Shown: positions 1 to 12,623, numbered from the stretch's first letter. The stretch: DNA of 64,000 nt from Undibacterium_A arcticum (GCF_042660705.1 NZ_JBHSUQ010000001.1), one strand, 5' to 3'. Program-made: numbers and translations. The notes: generated by a model not told the origin, from the letters alone.

Positions 1-219
1 GGTGGTGTCGACCTCGTCCGGATTTGCCTCCGCCAATTGCTCCAGCGCGGCGATCAAATCCACCAACAATGCTTCTGGCGTGGTCGCGTTGCTGACCGTG
101 TAGCGGATCTGGTTCTTGACATGGACCGCTTTGGCGAATGGACACAGATTCAAGCCGATGACTGCTTTTTCCAGCCATGTTTGGGTGTCGGCGACGACTC
201 TATCGTTGGTTTCGATCAC
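1..219 (-). CDS. DUF1415 family protein (3' end outside window)
   Basis: The first 73 codons of a minus-strand gene run off the left edge. The start is GTG at 219, with AGGA at 227-230 as ribosome binding site. The translation holds the segment GLNLCPFAKAV at about residues 23-33, preceded by TQTWLEKAV, which matches the N-terminus of DUF1415 proteins of proteobacteria. The family has no established reaction. No disruption is visible in the part present. It lies downstream of the malate synthase terminator, so it is probably transcribed on its own. Confidence 0.8.
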   Translation of the reverse strand, partial: MIETNDRVVADTQTWLEKAVIGLNLCPFAKAVHVKNQIRYTVSNATTPEALLVDLIAALEQLAEANPDEVDTT

Positions 220-330
220 GGGGGTTTCCTGGTAAAAATTGGTGTCGCCGCATTGTCACATACTGTGCGCGATTGTCGCGCCTGCCTGCCGGCGAATGGC
301 AACTCAACCTCAAAATTCATGGATTTAATG

Positions 331-390
331 GGGGTATATCTGCAATCTCATTATTGTATTTACGGCGCAAGTCATACTCTTACGGAGTAT
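331..390 (+). repeat. Phased half-site element A (53-bp spacing)
   Basis: GGGGTAT at 331-337 and GGAGTAT at 384-390 lie in the same orientation with starts 53 bp apart. Counting from the first half-site, columns 33-35 read CGG, as in the elements at 30383 and 55887. The second half-site is also the right arm of a small inverted repeat (ATACTC, 5-nt loop, GAGTAT). The element lies between the aceB terminator and the DUF1415 start, in the orientation opposite to those genes. Function unknown. Confidence 0.6.
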
Positions 391-396
391 AGCTCC

Positions 397-432
397 ACAA
401 AACAAAAACGGCAGCAGGAATTCCTGCTGCCG
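397..432 (-). terminator. Rho-independent terminator of aceB
   Basis: A perfect 24-bp palindrome (409-432, arms CGGCAGCAGGAA) is followed on the minus strand by a T-rich tract (397-408). It lies 48 bp beyond the malate synthase stop codon. Confidence 0.85.
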
Positions 433-480
433 CTCTGATGCCACCTGGCCGCCGCAGAATCGCGACAAGCTGAAGTCGGA

Positions 481-2063
481 TCAGATTTCTTCGTATAACG
501 GCAAGGTCAGGAATTCCGCGAAGTCCGCCGAGGTCGACATTTCTTCGAAAATCTGTGCCGCACGGTCATAGCTTGCGCCAGAACCGGCCAGTTCCTTTAC
601 CTTGGCCAGTTCTTGCGGAATCATCGCGCGCACCATGTCGGCAGTGATTTTTCTGCCGTCTTCCAACACGCCCTTGCTCGATCGGATCCATTGCCACACT
701 TGGGACCGGCTGATTTCGGCGGTCGCGGCATCTTCCATCAGGTTATGAATCGGCACACAGCCATTGCCAGCCAGCCAGGCCCCGAGATAATGAATACCGA
801 CGTTGATGTTGTAACGCAGGCCGGCCTCGGTAATCGGTGTCTCCGGCTGGAAATTCAGCAAGTCTTTGGCGGTCACGTCAACGTCAGGACGCTGCTTGTC
901 GATCTGGTTCGGTTTGTCGCCCAGTACTTTCGTGAACTCCGCCATCGACAGCTCGACCAGACCTGGATGCGCAACCCAGCCGCCGTCGTAACCATCGGTC
1001 GCATCGCGCGCCTTGTCGATGCGCACGCCGGCCATCGCCAGCTCGTTTTTCTCCGGGTCGTTCTTGATCGGGATCAGTGCCGCCATACCGCCGATCGCCG
1101 GCGCATTGCGCTTGTGGCAGGTCTGCAGCAACAGCAATGCGTAAGAACGCATGAACGGCGCAGTCATCGTGACCTTGGCGCGATCGGCCAGGCAGAAGTT
1201 GTCGTTCTTGAACTTCTTGATGCAAGAGAAAATGTAATCCCAACGACCGGCATTCAGGCCCGACGAGTGTTCGCGCAATTCGTACAGGATCTCGTCCATT
1301 TCAAATGCCGCCAGAATGGTTTCAATTAGTACGGTGGCCTTGATCGTGCCTTGAGGCAGGCCGAGTTCGTTTTGTGTCATCACGAAGATATCGTTCCACA
1401 GGCGCGCTTCCAGATGCGATTCCATCTTCGGCAAATAGAAGTACGGGCCGGCACCGCGTGCCAGTTGCTCCTTGGCGTTATGGAACATGAACAGAGCGAA
1501 ATCAAAAATACTGCCCGAGATGCGCTTGCCATCCACCAGGACATGTTTCTCATCCAGATGCCAGCCGCGAGGACGCACCACCAAGGTAGCGATCTTGTCG
1601 TTCAGTTTGTAGCTCTTGCCGTTCTGTTCGAGGCTGATGGTCTTGCGCACCGCATCGCGCATATTGATCTGGCCCGTCAACTGGTTGTCCCAGTTTGGCG
1701 TGTTTGAATCCTCGAAGTCGGTCATGTAGCTGTCGGCGCCGGAATTGAGCGCGTTAATGACCATTTTGCGCTCGACCGGCCCGGTGATTTCAACGCGACG
1801 GCATTGCAGTGCCTGCGGAATCGGTTCGATTTCCAGTCGCCATTACGGATCTCCGCGGTTTCCGGCAGGAAGTCAGGTAGCTTGCCGGCATCGAGCTCCT
1901 TGGTGCGTGCCGCGCGCGCGGCCAGCAGTTCCTGCCGGCGCGGTTCGAAGGCACGGCTCAGTTTGGCCACCAGCGCCAATGCATCGGGTGTCAGGATTTG
2001 TTCGTAACCGGGCTTGATTTCACCCTTGATTTCCATGCCGGAAGGCAGCTGCAGTTGGGTCAT
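481..2063 (-). CDS. aceB: Malate synthase A (one frameshift)
   Basis: Malate synthase condenses glyoxylate and acetyl-CoA to malate in the glyoxylate shunt. Restored length is about 527 aa, normal for isoform A. The family signature HSSGLNAGRWDYIF is present, as is the RPRGWHL segment that contributes to the active site. The first 78 or so codons from 2063 are in one frame and the rest in another. The shift lies at a run of three T (1830-1832, plus strand) where four would restore a GDWK-IEPIP reading typical of the family. The lesion is one missing base and is probably a sequencing error. The gene ends 48 bp before a strong terminator. No isocitrate lyase gene is in the window. Confidence 0.9.
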
Positions 2064-2240
2064 TTTTCACTCCTGTTAATTGCTAAAATTATTACCAAAA
2101 TTATTGCCAAAACTGATGGCGAAATAGAAAAACAAAGTGCTGCAAATTTCATGACCTGCACGGCGGCACCGGATAGGCGCCGCACCATCAGGCTCTACCA
2201 CCTGTTTGTATGACAAGCTGCGGCGAAATTCAATCCGCTT

Positions 2241-2935
2241 TCAGAGAATGCGGTTTTGTGCGACAAATGCGACCACATCATTTAGTGTGCGGCCTTCTCC
2301 ATGTGGGGTGACGCCTAGTTCTTCCAATGGCGCCCCGGTGCGATTGACCCAGAACGAGGTGTAACCGAACCAGGTCGCACAGCAGGCATCCCAGCAATTG
2401 CTCGAGACGAAAAGGATATTCTTGGCGGGCAGACCGAACACGTCAGGTCCTATTTGATACGCTTCCGGCGCAGTCTTGAATTTTTCACGGAATCGACCGA
2501 CAGAATATGATTGAATATCCCCTGCATTCCAGCCGCGTCGACCACACTGGTCAGCATCTGCGGATTACCGTTGGACAGTATCGCCAGCCTCAGGCCCATG
2601 ACCTGCAGCTCGCGCAACACTGGCAGGTTTTCCGGAAACGAACACAACTTTGCGTATTGGCCCATCAGTGCATTTTGGGCATCGAGCGTCAGGTCCAACT
2701 TGAGTTTTTTGCACGCAAATACCAGCGCATCCTGGGTCACTTCCCAAAAAGGCTTGTACATGCTGCACAAGGTCCGCAAGCGACTATAGTCAATCTGAGT
2801 TTCTCGCCACAATTCGGCCAGCGTCGCACCATGTCCCGGAAATAATTTCTCTCCGAGCGTGCTGATCGAGTAGACATCGAACAGCGTGCCATAGGCGTCG
2901 AAGGCGATTGCTTGGATGGAAAAGGATTGAGGCAT
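2241..2935 (-). CDS. Haloacid dehalogenase, type II (one frameshift)
   Basis: This is a HAD-superfamily hydrolase that would cleave 2-haloacids or a related substrate. The N-terminal motif DAYGTLFD carries the nucleophilic Asp; ILSNGNP and the C-terminal VSSNCWDA are further HAD motifs in the order seen in L-2-haloacid dehalogenases. Restored length is about 231 aa. The start is taken at ATG 2935 (MPQSF...) because conserved sequence begins there; upstream Met codons at 2953 and 2989 lack a better ribosome site. The shift is at five T (2481-2485) where six restore VDSVKKFKTAPEAY. It is divergent from an interrupted lysR, which may have regulated it. True substrate unknown. Confidence 0.82.
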
Positions 2936-2957
2936 GGAGCGGCGTGGTGGCATTTGT

Positions 2958-2973
2958 CCGTATCTTAATACGG
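2958..2973. promoter_or_regulatory. Inverted repeat in the dehalogenase-lysR gap
   Basis: CCGTAT-CTTA-ATACGG is a perfect 6-bp-arm dyad 23 bp upstream of the dehalogenase start, in the gap shared with the divergent lysR. Position and symmetry fit an operator, possibly for that LysR protein. No binding evidence can be drawn from sequence alone. Confidence 0.4.
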
Positions 2974-3159
2974 CGTGCAGTATATTCAATCCAAATAGGT
3001 GGAAACGGAAAATTTTATCACTTTATAATTTGATTTGTCACAACTGACTAGATTGCAGTAGAGCAAACACTCGGTAGAATAGTGCAATGGACCAATTCAA
3101 ACAGATTTCGACATTCGTTGAGGTCGCCGCAAAGGGGAGCTTGTCGGCAGCCGCGCGGG

Positions 3160-3166
3160 CTGAAGG
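3160..3166. repeat. Target site duplication, left copy
   Basis: CTGAAGG occurs directly before the left end of the insertion and again directly after its right end. Confidence 0.88.
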
Positions 3167-3179
3167 TGCGTAATCCAGC

Positions 3180-3260
3180 CAAACTGGACGCCTAATCCGC
3201 CGCAAACTGGACACGCGGTCCAGCGCAAACTGGACACGCATTCCACGCCAAACTGGACAC
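3180..3260. repeat. Left terminal array of IS21-type binding repeats
   Basis: Four copies of CAAACTGGAC start at 3180, 3203, 3226 and 3249, a constant 23-bp step. They mirror the five inverted copies at the right end and are probably IstA binding sites. Confidence 0.75.
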
Positions 3261-3294
3261 TTCGGGCGCGACGACGCGGGGTCGAAGTTGGGTT

Positions 3295-4047
3295 TTACTC
3301 CTGAGCGAGCTGGTTTGTCAATCGACTACGCTTTTTACGTAGTGATTCGCCCTTCAGCGTCAGCTGATGCGCGTTGTGCACCAGGCGGTCGAGGATGGCA
3401 TCGGCCAGCGTGGCGTCGCCGATGGCGGCATGCCAGTGGTCCACCGGAAGCTGGCTGGTCACGATGGTCGAACGCGCGTTGTGGCGGTCGTCCAGCACCT
3501 CCAGCAGGTCGCGGCGGTGCACGTCGTCGAGCACTGCCAGTCCCCAGTCGTCGATCGTCAGGACGTCGACCTTGGCGAGCTGCTTGAGCAACTTGCTGTA
3601 ACGACCGTCGGCACGACCGATGCTCAGCTCGTCGAGCAGGCGCGGCAGGCGAACGTAGTAGGCGCTATAGCCCTGCCGGCAGGCCTGGTGGGCCAACGCG
3701 CACGCGAGCCAAGTCTTTCCGACACCCGTCGGGCCGGTGAGCAGCACATTCTGTTTTTCGCGCAGCCACTGCCCGGCCAGCAGGCGCTGGAACAGCGCCT
3801 TGTCCAAGCCTCGTGCGTGACGGTAGTCGGTGTCCTCGGCGGCGGTGTTGGGCTTGAGCTTTGCGCGCAACAGGCGCTGTGCCAGCAGGCGTCCATCGCG
3901 CTCGGTGGTCTCGCGGTCGATCAGCAGACCAAGGCGCTCTTCGAAGCCAAGATGGTCGAGATCGAGACTGGCTTGTTCGGTCAGGGCGCGCGCCATTCCA
4001 AAGAGCTTGAGCTGGTTCAGTTTTTCGTGGGTGGGATGGTTCAACAT
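3295..4047 (-). CDS. istB: IS21-family transposition helper ATPase IstB
   Basis: The 250-aa product has a Walker A motif GPTGVGKTW at about residues 105-113 and a Walker B-like VDVLTIDDWG, with the N-terminal segment (KLNQLKLFGMARAL) typical of IstB. It is an AAA+ helper that regulates the IstA transposase. It is intact and starts 24 bp after the istA stop, so the two are co-transcribed. Length is normal for the family. Confidence 0.93.
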   Translation of the reverse strand: MLNHPTHEKLNQLKLFGMARALTEQASLDLDHLGFEERLGLLIDRETTERDGRLLAQRLLRAKLKPNTAAEDTDYRHARGLDKALFQRLLAGQWLREKQNVLLTGPTGVGKTWLACALAHQACRQGYSAYYVRLPRLLDELSIGRADGRYSKLLKQLAKVDVLTIDDWGLAVLDDVHRRDLLEVLDDRHNARSTIVTSQLPVDHWHAAIGDATLADAILDRLVHNAHQLTLKGESLRKKRSRLTNQLAQE

Positions 4048-4071
4048 TGTCGTCCTTTTTTTGGGATGTGG

Positions 4072-5629
4072 TTAGTGCAGGTGCAAGCTGGTTTGGTAGT
4101 AGGCGGCGCCGCGGACATTCTCATGCTCAGGCAGATCCAGTACGCGCTGGTCGGCCGCCTGTACCTGCTGGTCCAGACCATGCTTGAGGATTGAATGCAC
4201 GCTCTTCCAGCTCACGGCGTTGTGCTTGAGCGCGCGCACGCATGCCGCTTCCAGCCGTGCCGTTCCAAACTCCTGCCCAAGGCGCAACACGCCAAGGCAG
4301 CTGCGGAACGCCTGCTGCGGGTGGCGGCGCTGATGCAGCAGACGCTCGATCAGCACTTCCGTACGCGGCCCTATCGCGGTCGCCTGGCTACGCAGGGTTT
4401 CCGCCGTCACCCCAGCGACTGCCCGATGGGCCGGCGGCATGTGCGCGTCGATCGTTGTGTGCCGCCCCTTGAAGGTGCAGTGGACATGGCTTGCCAGTCG
4501 CGTGCCGCGATGGAATACCTCCACCGTCGTGGCGGTCGTGCGCACGTCGACCTGCTGGCGGGCGAACTGGCACGGCACCGAGTAGTAATGCCCGCCGACG
4601 TCGACGTGGTAGTCGATGCCGACCCGCGCCAGCTTCCATTCGGCGTACTCGTAAGCCTTCTCTGGCAAGGGCCGCAGTGCCGGTTGGTCCATCTCGGCGA
4701 AGGCGCTGGCGCGACATCCTGGCAGCTTCTTGAACGGGCGCGCGTTCAGGTCCGTGAGCAGATCACGCAGCACGCGATTGAGTTCGTTGATGCTGAAGAA
4801 GCGCTGGTGGCGCAGGCGTGCCAGGACCCAGCGTTCGACCACCAGCACGCCGTTCTCGACCTTGGCCTTGTCCTTGGGCTTGCGTGCCCGCGCCGGCAGC
4901 ACCCCCCACCTCGTAGTGGCTGGCCAGATCCTGGTAGGTGGGGTTAATGTCCGGCTCGTAGCGCGATGCCTTGGTGACGCCGCTGCGCAGGTTGTCTGGC
5001 ACCCATAGTTCGGTCGTTCCTCCGTAGAAGTTCATGGCCCGCACGTGGCTGCCGATCCAGTCCGGCAGTTGCTGGCTCCAGGTCGCTTCAAGGAAGGTGT
5101 AGTTGGATGCCCCGAGCACGGCAACGAAGATCTGCGCCTCCCGGATTTCGCCGCTGTGCTGGTCCGTGACCGACACCGTCTGGCCGGCATAGTCGAGGAA
5201 CAGCCGTTCTCCCGGTGTGTGGGTCTGTCGCATCGACAGGGTCAGGCGCTGGCGCCAGCGCCGGTAGTGCCCGCAGAAGGCGCTGTACTGGTAGCCTTCG
5301 GGCTGCTCGGACTTGTACTCCTGCCACAGCAGGTCGAGCGTCACGCCCTTGCGGCGCAGGCCGTCGTGTACCTGCGCCCAGTCGGGCTCGGGGCGTTGCA
5401 CCGCCGATGGCTCGCTTGGAGGGAATAGCAAGCGGTCAAGCGCCTGCTCGTCCATCTCCGGTGGTAGGGGGTAGCTTAGGCCAGCCAGCTTGATGCGCGA
5501 CAGGTAGTCGCTGACCGTGGTTGGCGAGGCGCCGATGACGCGGGCAATTTCCCGCTTGGAACGGCCGAGTTCAAAAAACAGCCGAAGGACTTCTAAGATT
5601 TTACGCATGGATAACCTGTTGTTGGCCAT
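4072..5629 (-). CDS. istA: IS21-family transposase IstA (one frameshift)
   Basis: The N-terminal part (from 5629) has a helix-turn-helix (SKREIARVIGASPTTVSDYL). The DDE catalytic residues can be placed at FLDYAG and VPDNL, with the Glu in KVENG. The reading frame breaks at six C (4902-4907, plus strand) where five would give EVGVLPARARKPKDKAKVEN. The break separates the two Asp residues from the catalytic Glu, so as written the transposase is inactive. Restored length is about 518 aa, typical of IstA. This is the only clear inserted base among the window's lesions; it may be real or a run-length error. Confidence 0.9.
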
Positions 5630-5706
5630 AGGCCTTTCTCCGGAAAAATTTCCCAGAGTGCCACAGTTATCCCGCGTCGCTACGCTTTCTCAGACCGCTT
5701 CAAACT

Positions 5707-5808
5707 GTCCAGTTTGGAGTGGAATCGGTGTCCAGTTTGCGCTGGACTGACTGTCCAGTTTGCCGTGGAATGGGTGTCCAGTTTGCCGTGAAATCGGTGT
5801 CCAGTTTG
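5707..5808. repeat. Right terminal array of IS21-type binding repeats
   Basis: Five copies of GTCCAGTTTG start at 5707, 5730, 5753, 5776 and 5799, each 23 bp apart and inverted relative to the left-end array. They are probably IstA binding sites. Confidence 0.75.
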
Positions 5809-5822
5809 GTGTGGAATACGCA

Positions 5823-5829
5823 CTGAAGG
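5823..5829. repeat. Target site duplication, right copy
   Basis: CTGAAGG directly follows the right end of the insertion and is identical to 3160-3166. Confidence 0.88.
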
Positions 5830-6673
5830 TGTAGCGCCAGCCATGATTGGCCGCCGCCTGGATGGGCTGGAAGATCGACTAGGCGTGAAGCTGTTGCAGC
5901 GAACTACCCGAAAAATTGCGCTGACCAACGAAGGGACGACGTTCCTGGAAGATTGCCAGCGGATCCTGGCCGACCTGCTTGATGCCGAGGCGGCGGTCTC
6001 GGAGCGAAGCGCCCGGGCCAGCGGCCATCTGATGATATCGGCGCCGTCCGGCTTCGGTCGACGTCACGTCGCACCAGTGATTCCGTCGTTCCTGTCCGAA
6101 CATCGGGATGTAAATCTGACGCTCGATCTGAACGACCGTGTGGCCGACCTGATCGGTGAAGGGATTGACGTGGCGATCCGTATTGCGTCGTTGACGGATT
6201 CCAATCTGATCGGCGTCAAGCTGGCAGAGAATAAACGCGCTGTAGTCGCATCGCCCGCTTATCTGAAACGCCATGGAGTACCAACTTCACTGGACGACCT
6301 GGGGCAGCACAATTGTCTCGCGTTCAGCAGCGATGGCAGCCAGCGCGGCTGGACTTTCCGCAAGAATGGCAAGAATGTGACACTGAAAGTGGCTGGCAAT
6401 ATGGTCTGCAACGATGGCGAGGTGCTGCACGATTGGGCGTTGTCGGCCAAAGGTCTTGCGTGGCGCTCGATGTGGGAAGTCAGTGCCGAAATCGAGTCAG
6501 GAAAACTGGTTACCGTGCTCGATGAGTTCGCGGCGCCGGGCGGTGACATCTACGCAGTGTTCGCCCAACGGCGGCATTTGCCGCTTCGCATCCGTGCCTT
6601 CATCGATTTTTTGCGCCGTATTTATATGGAACCGGATTACTGGCGACGAGCCTGATTGTCCCAGGATTAAGAC

Positions 6674-6705
6674 AAAAAAATCCCCGGCAAGCCGGGGATT
6701 TTTTC
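6674..6705. terminator. Bidirectional terminator between lysR and cspA
   Basis: The stem TCCCCGGC/GCCGGGGA has a short loop and is flanked by A7 on the left and T6 on the right. It can end the plus-strand lysR transcript and the minus-strand cspA transcript. Confidence 0.9.
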
Positions 6706-6743
6706 GCGTGGAGCAACATGTGCTCTGCGCAATTTTTTCAGAC

Positions 6744-6947
6744 TTAGATAGGCTGAATATTCGAAGCTTGCTTGCCCTTAGGGCCGGCGGTTACTTCGAA
6801 AGAGACGCGCTGGTTCTCTTGAAGCGATTTGAAGCCGTTCGACTGGATAGCCGAAAAGTGCGCGAACAGATCTTCTCCGCCTTCATCAGGAGTGATGAAG
6901 CCGAAACCTTTAGAATCATTAAACCATTTTACGATACCAGTTGCCAT
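6744..6947 (-). CDS. cspA: Cold-shock protein, CspA family
   Basis: The 67-aa single cold-shock domain protein is a single-strand nucleic-acid chaperone. RNP1 is KGFGFI at about residues 13-18 and RNP2 is DLFAHFSAI at about 27-35. The length is that of bacterial CspA/CspE proteins. The ATG at 6947 opens the conserved MATGIVKWFN. A promoter about 110 bp upstream gives a leader of about 105 nt, as usual for cold-shock mRNAs. Which csp paralogue this is cannot be told from the window. Confidence 0.95.
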   Translation of the reverse strand: MATGIVKWFNDSKGFGFITPDEGGEDLFAHFSAIQSNGFKSLQENQRVSFEVTAGPKGKQASNIQPI

Positions 6948-7057
6948 TACAATTTCCTATTTCAGTTAAGTTGGGCTTTCGCCCGGTCGATCGTTTGAAG
7001 CAAGAAAGGAATGACAGACTAATACTGCACTACTACCTCGAATCTCAACGACCCCTT

Positions 7058-7086
7058 ATTATACCCGATAACATCTGAAAAGTCCA
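7058..7086 (-). promoter_or_regulatory. Likely sigma-70 promoter of cspA
   Basis: On the minus strand, TGGACT (7086-7081) and TATAAT (7063-7058) are separated by 17 bp. Transcription would begin near 7051 and leave a leader of about 105 nt before the cspA start. The rest of 6948-7347 shows no convincing gene. Confidence 0.6.
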
Positions 7087-7347
7087 TGCCGTCCTGCACA
7101 CTGCATCGAAAGATGTCTCTCGAACGACGATAATGAACACGATCCAGACTAACAGACGCGGTACAGTTTAAACCTAACTGACGAATGACAGATCGATTTT
7201 GCGCGGCGTCAAATAAATAATGACACTTGCACAACACGGCAGGCTCGACAAGGCCCGTAAATTAACGCACGGACCCTTGCCTGGACATTGCTCCAACCAC
7301 CGGTTCGTCGTCCGCTGGACCATCTTGCGGCTTGCCGGCCATGTTCG

Positions 7348-8129
7348 TTACTGCATGTGCCAGCCATGACTGACAGTAATCGATTGCCCGGTCAACGCAT
7401 TGCTGGCAAAACCGGCGAGAAAAACAGCGATTTGCGCCACATCTTGCACAGTCGTAAATTCACCATCCACCGTGTCTTTCAACATCACGTTCTTAATCAC
7501 GTCCGCTTCGCTGATACCGAGTGTTTTGGCCTGCTCCGGAATCTGCTTATCTACCAACGGCGTACGCACAAATCCGGGACAAATTACATTGGCGCGGATA
7601 TTGTCTTTGGCCCCTTCTTTTGCAACAACTTTAGCCAAGCCTAGCAATCCGTGTTTGGCAGCGACATACGGTGCCTTCAGCGGCGAGGCTTCATGCGAAT
7701 GGACCGAGCCCATGTAAATAATGGCGCCACCTTTGCCGCCCTTGATCATCGCGCGCATACAGGCACGCGTAGTCAGAAACGCACCGTCCAGATGAATGGC
7801 CAATAATTTTTCCAATCGTCGAGACGCAAATCCACGATGGGGCTAATGATCTGGATGCCAGCGTTACTGATCAGCACATCAACCGAACCATAGGCCGCTA
7901 CAACGTCGGCGATACCCTTGTCGACCTGAGCCTCATCAGTGACATTCATCGCGACACCCATCGCAACGCCGCCAGTTCGGACGATCTCGTCGGCAGTGGC
8001 TGCAGCGGCTTCCAGCGACAGATCGGCGATCACGACCTTCGCGCCCGCTTTTGCGTATTCGAATGCGATTTCCTTGCCGATCCCGCTGGCGGCACCTGTA
8101 ATTACAGCGACTTTATCCTTGAGCAACAT
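7348..8129 (-). CDS. 3-hydroxybutyrate dehydrogenase-like SDR (one frameshift)
   Basis: This is a short-chain dehydrogenase of about 260 aa when restored. It has the nucleotide-binding motif TGAASGIG (about residues 11-18), NAG (about 90-92) and the catalytic YVAAK. Overall it reads like D-3-hydroxybutyrate dehydrogenase (BdhA), which oxidises 3-hydroxybutyrate to acetoacetate in polyhydroxybutyrate breakdown. The start at 8129 follows AAAGGA. The frame breaks at five T (7807-7811) where six restore DDWKKLLAIHLDG. Other SDR specificities remain possible. Confidence 0.85.
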
Positions 8130-8138
8130 ATTTTTCCT

Positions 8139-8507
8139 TTATTTACTAGTGGCGACGATCTCGGGCAGCAGTACAAAGTGATAGTGCCAAGCCATGGTCG
8201 ACGAAGCGGTCCAAAGGACTTCTAATACGGGCAAGTTGGCAGCCGGTCCCAAGGAACGCCAATTTAAGTCCAGCGCTCCGGGTTCGTCCGCGCCTTTAAT
8301 CATGTATGGAATAATCGCACTGCGCATTAGCATATCGTCAAGGTACCCGATCCATATTGCAGCCGGCCCGAATAACCTAAATCGACGACACGGAATAAGG
8401 TATTGCGATGGACATCATAGCCTACCTGTGATTTGTCCGACAAGGCTGCGCTAGGGTCTGATTCGACTTCATGTACAACGTGCAATCTGCAAAATTCATC
8501 GAGACGC
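8139..8507 (-). other. Unrecognised, probably frameshifted small gene
   Basis: Two minus-strand open frames follow each other. The first runs from about 8507 with segments such as SDKSQVGYDVHRNTLFRVVD; the second ends at 8139 and contains LNWRSLGPAANLPVLEVLW. They overlap near 8330 and together would give roughly 120 aa. The residue make-up looks protein-like and the second frame stops 10 bp before the SDR start, consistent with an operon. I do not recognise the family. No strong start codon or ribosome site was found, so this is tentative. Confidence 0.35.
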
Positions 8508-8513
8508 CTTTAA

Positions 8514-8791
8514 CTATTCTGTGGGCAGACGCAAGAATTGCCCGGGCCGAAGAGTCGTTAAATCCGCATCTTCAATCAAGATCTGTTTCACGACGGCACC
8601 CTCAGGGCCCTGCCTGGCCCAATCGATGATTTTCTTAATCGCGTCGCTATCCCCCGAAACCAGCGCTTCGACGGAACCATCGCACCGATTACGAACCCAC
8701 CCCGACAATCCGTACGAACGAGCCGAACGTTCGAACGCCACACGAAAGCCGACGCCTTGGACAAGACCAGTAATTTGAGATTTTTGATCAA
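8514..8791 (-). CDS. acyP: Acylphosphatase (one frameshift)
   Basis: Acylphosphatases hydrolyse acyl phosphates in the cytosol. The motif ITGLVQGVGFR supplies the catalytic Arg, and GWVRNRCDGSVEAL supplies the Asn. The natural start is probably TTG at 8791, preceded by AGGAG, giving a 92-aa protein, the normal size. The frame breaks after about six codons at three T (8774-8776) where four are needed (IKNLK-ITGLVQ). A longer upstream reading in the second frame (to 8858) is an artefact of this shift. Confidence 0.85.
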
Positions 8792-9065
8792 ACCATCTCC
8801 TCGAAATGCTGATGGCTGGACACCGGCTGTACTCGCTGCGGGACGCAACGAATAACATGGGAGGATTGCCTCGGCCGCAATCTTTTTAGCATCATAGACT
8901 CAGGCTCGGTACGACCATTTGCCAACGGCCTGGTCGCGACGTGGCGACGGGTATTGTAAGAATTTTAGCGGGATAAAGAACAAAAGAAAGAAATGAGTTC
9001 AGTGGAACCCCGTCGAACCCCGTGACAAGCTGATTGATTCCAAATGACAATCTCGTTCGCCAAAG

Positions 9066-9101
9066 CAAAAACCCTCCGGCGCTAGGCGCCGGAGGGTTTT
9101 T
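9066..9101. terminator. Terminator of the rRNA operon
   Basis: A perfect stem AACCCTCCGGCGC/GCGCCGGAGGGTT is flanked by A and T runs, 12 bp beyond the 5S gene. It is symmetrical, so it can work on both strands. Confidence 0.9.
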
Positions 9102-9112
9102 GGGAATAACAA

Positions 9113-9227
9113 GCCTGACGATAACCTACTTTCACATGCGAATACACACTATCATCGGCGCAAAGTCGTTTCACGGTCCTGTTCGGGATGGGAAGGGGTG
9201 GTACCAACTTGCTATGGTCATCAGGCA
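9113..9227 (-). rRNA. rrf: 5S ribosomal RNA
   Basis: Read on the minus strand, the sequence begins TGCCTGATGACCATAGCA and contains the conserved CCCATCCCGAACAGG segment. The terminal TGCCTGA pairs with the GTCAGGC at the 3' end. Length is about 115 nt; end positions are estimates. Confidence 0.93.
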
Positions 9228-9388
9228 TAACTTGTAGAGTTGCGTGTCCGTCCGGGCTGATACCGGCATGGCGACAAGCAACGCAATCTGGGAGAAGTAA
9301 AAGAGGTGTTACTTGGGGTGTGATGCACCGATCAACGGTTGGCAAGCACTATGTTGTTACTCATCGTATAACCTGTCAAGGTTATAGG

Positions 9389-12276
<2,888 letters not shown>

Positions 12277-12623
12277 TATAACGTTGACTTCTATTCAGTA
12301 CTACTACCTACCCTGAATAAAAACCGGTCATAGTTCTTGGTTGAGTACTTCTTTAGCGCTTGCCGTATCGCACCGACTTTGTATTGCCAACCTGCACAAT
12401 GCAAACCCGCTGTAATACTGTGTTGATTTGATACAATCACAACCCATCAAACCAGTCGCCGACATCGCTGCCGCCGCCTGATTTGATAAATCTTTTACTT
12501 CTTCCAGATTGTTAAAGAACGAAATTGCCATTGGTCATTAACCAAACCTAAATCACCGCCGTCTGTCGCGGCATGTGGCCGGCGACCGGCTGACTTAGGT
12601 TTGGCATTTCTCACGGAAATACT
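12277..12623 (-). other. Spacer between tRNA-Ala and 23S
   Basis: A 347-bp transcribed spacer of the rRNA operon. It holds no gene; it should contain the processing stem of 23S and an antitermination box, which I did not delimit. Confidence 0.7.

Larger units (their letters stand above)
3167..5822 (-). mobile_element. IS21-family insertion sequence, about 2.66 kb
   Basis: The element is bounded by imperfect inverted ends starting TGCGTA(A/T)TCCA and flanked by 7-bp duplications. It carries istA and istB on the minus strand. Near each end the motif CAAACTGGAC recurs at a strict 23-bp period: left starts at 3180, 3203, 3226 and 3249, and five inverted copies at 5707, 5730, 5753, 5776 and 5799. 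Multiple terminal binding sites for IstA are known in the IS21 family. Size, gene order and ends all agree with that family. Confidence 0.93.
3087..6655 (+). pseudogene. LysR-family regulator interrupted by an IS21-family element
   Basis: The 5' piece (3087-3166) encodes MDQFKQISTFVEVAAKGS and the start of the helix-turn-helix. After removing the insertion and one copy of the 7-bp target duplication, the reading frame continues exactly at 5830 (VAPAMIGRRLDGLEDRLGVK) to 6655. The rejoined protein is 301 aa, a normal LysR length, with no other lesion. The insertion therefore looks recent. The gene is divergent from the haloacid dehalogenase, the usual arrangement for a LysR activator and its target. 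The 3' part alone has an ATG at 5843, but that product would lack half of the DNA-binding helix-turn-helix. Confidence 0.92.

Noticed and set aside
7019..7237. A 72-codon minus-strand frame upstream of cspA
   Set aside because: It overlaps the probable cspA promoter and leader (TATAAT at 7058-7063) and is AT-rich compared with real genes here; kept out though not fully excluded.
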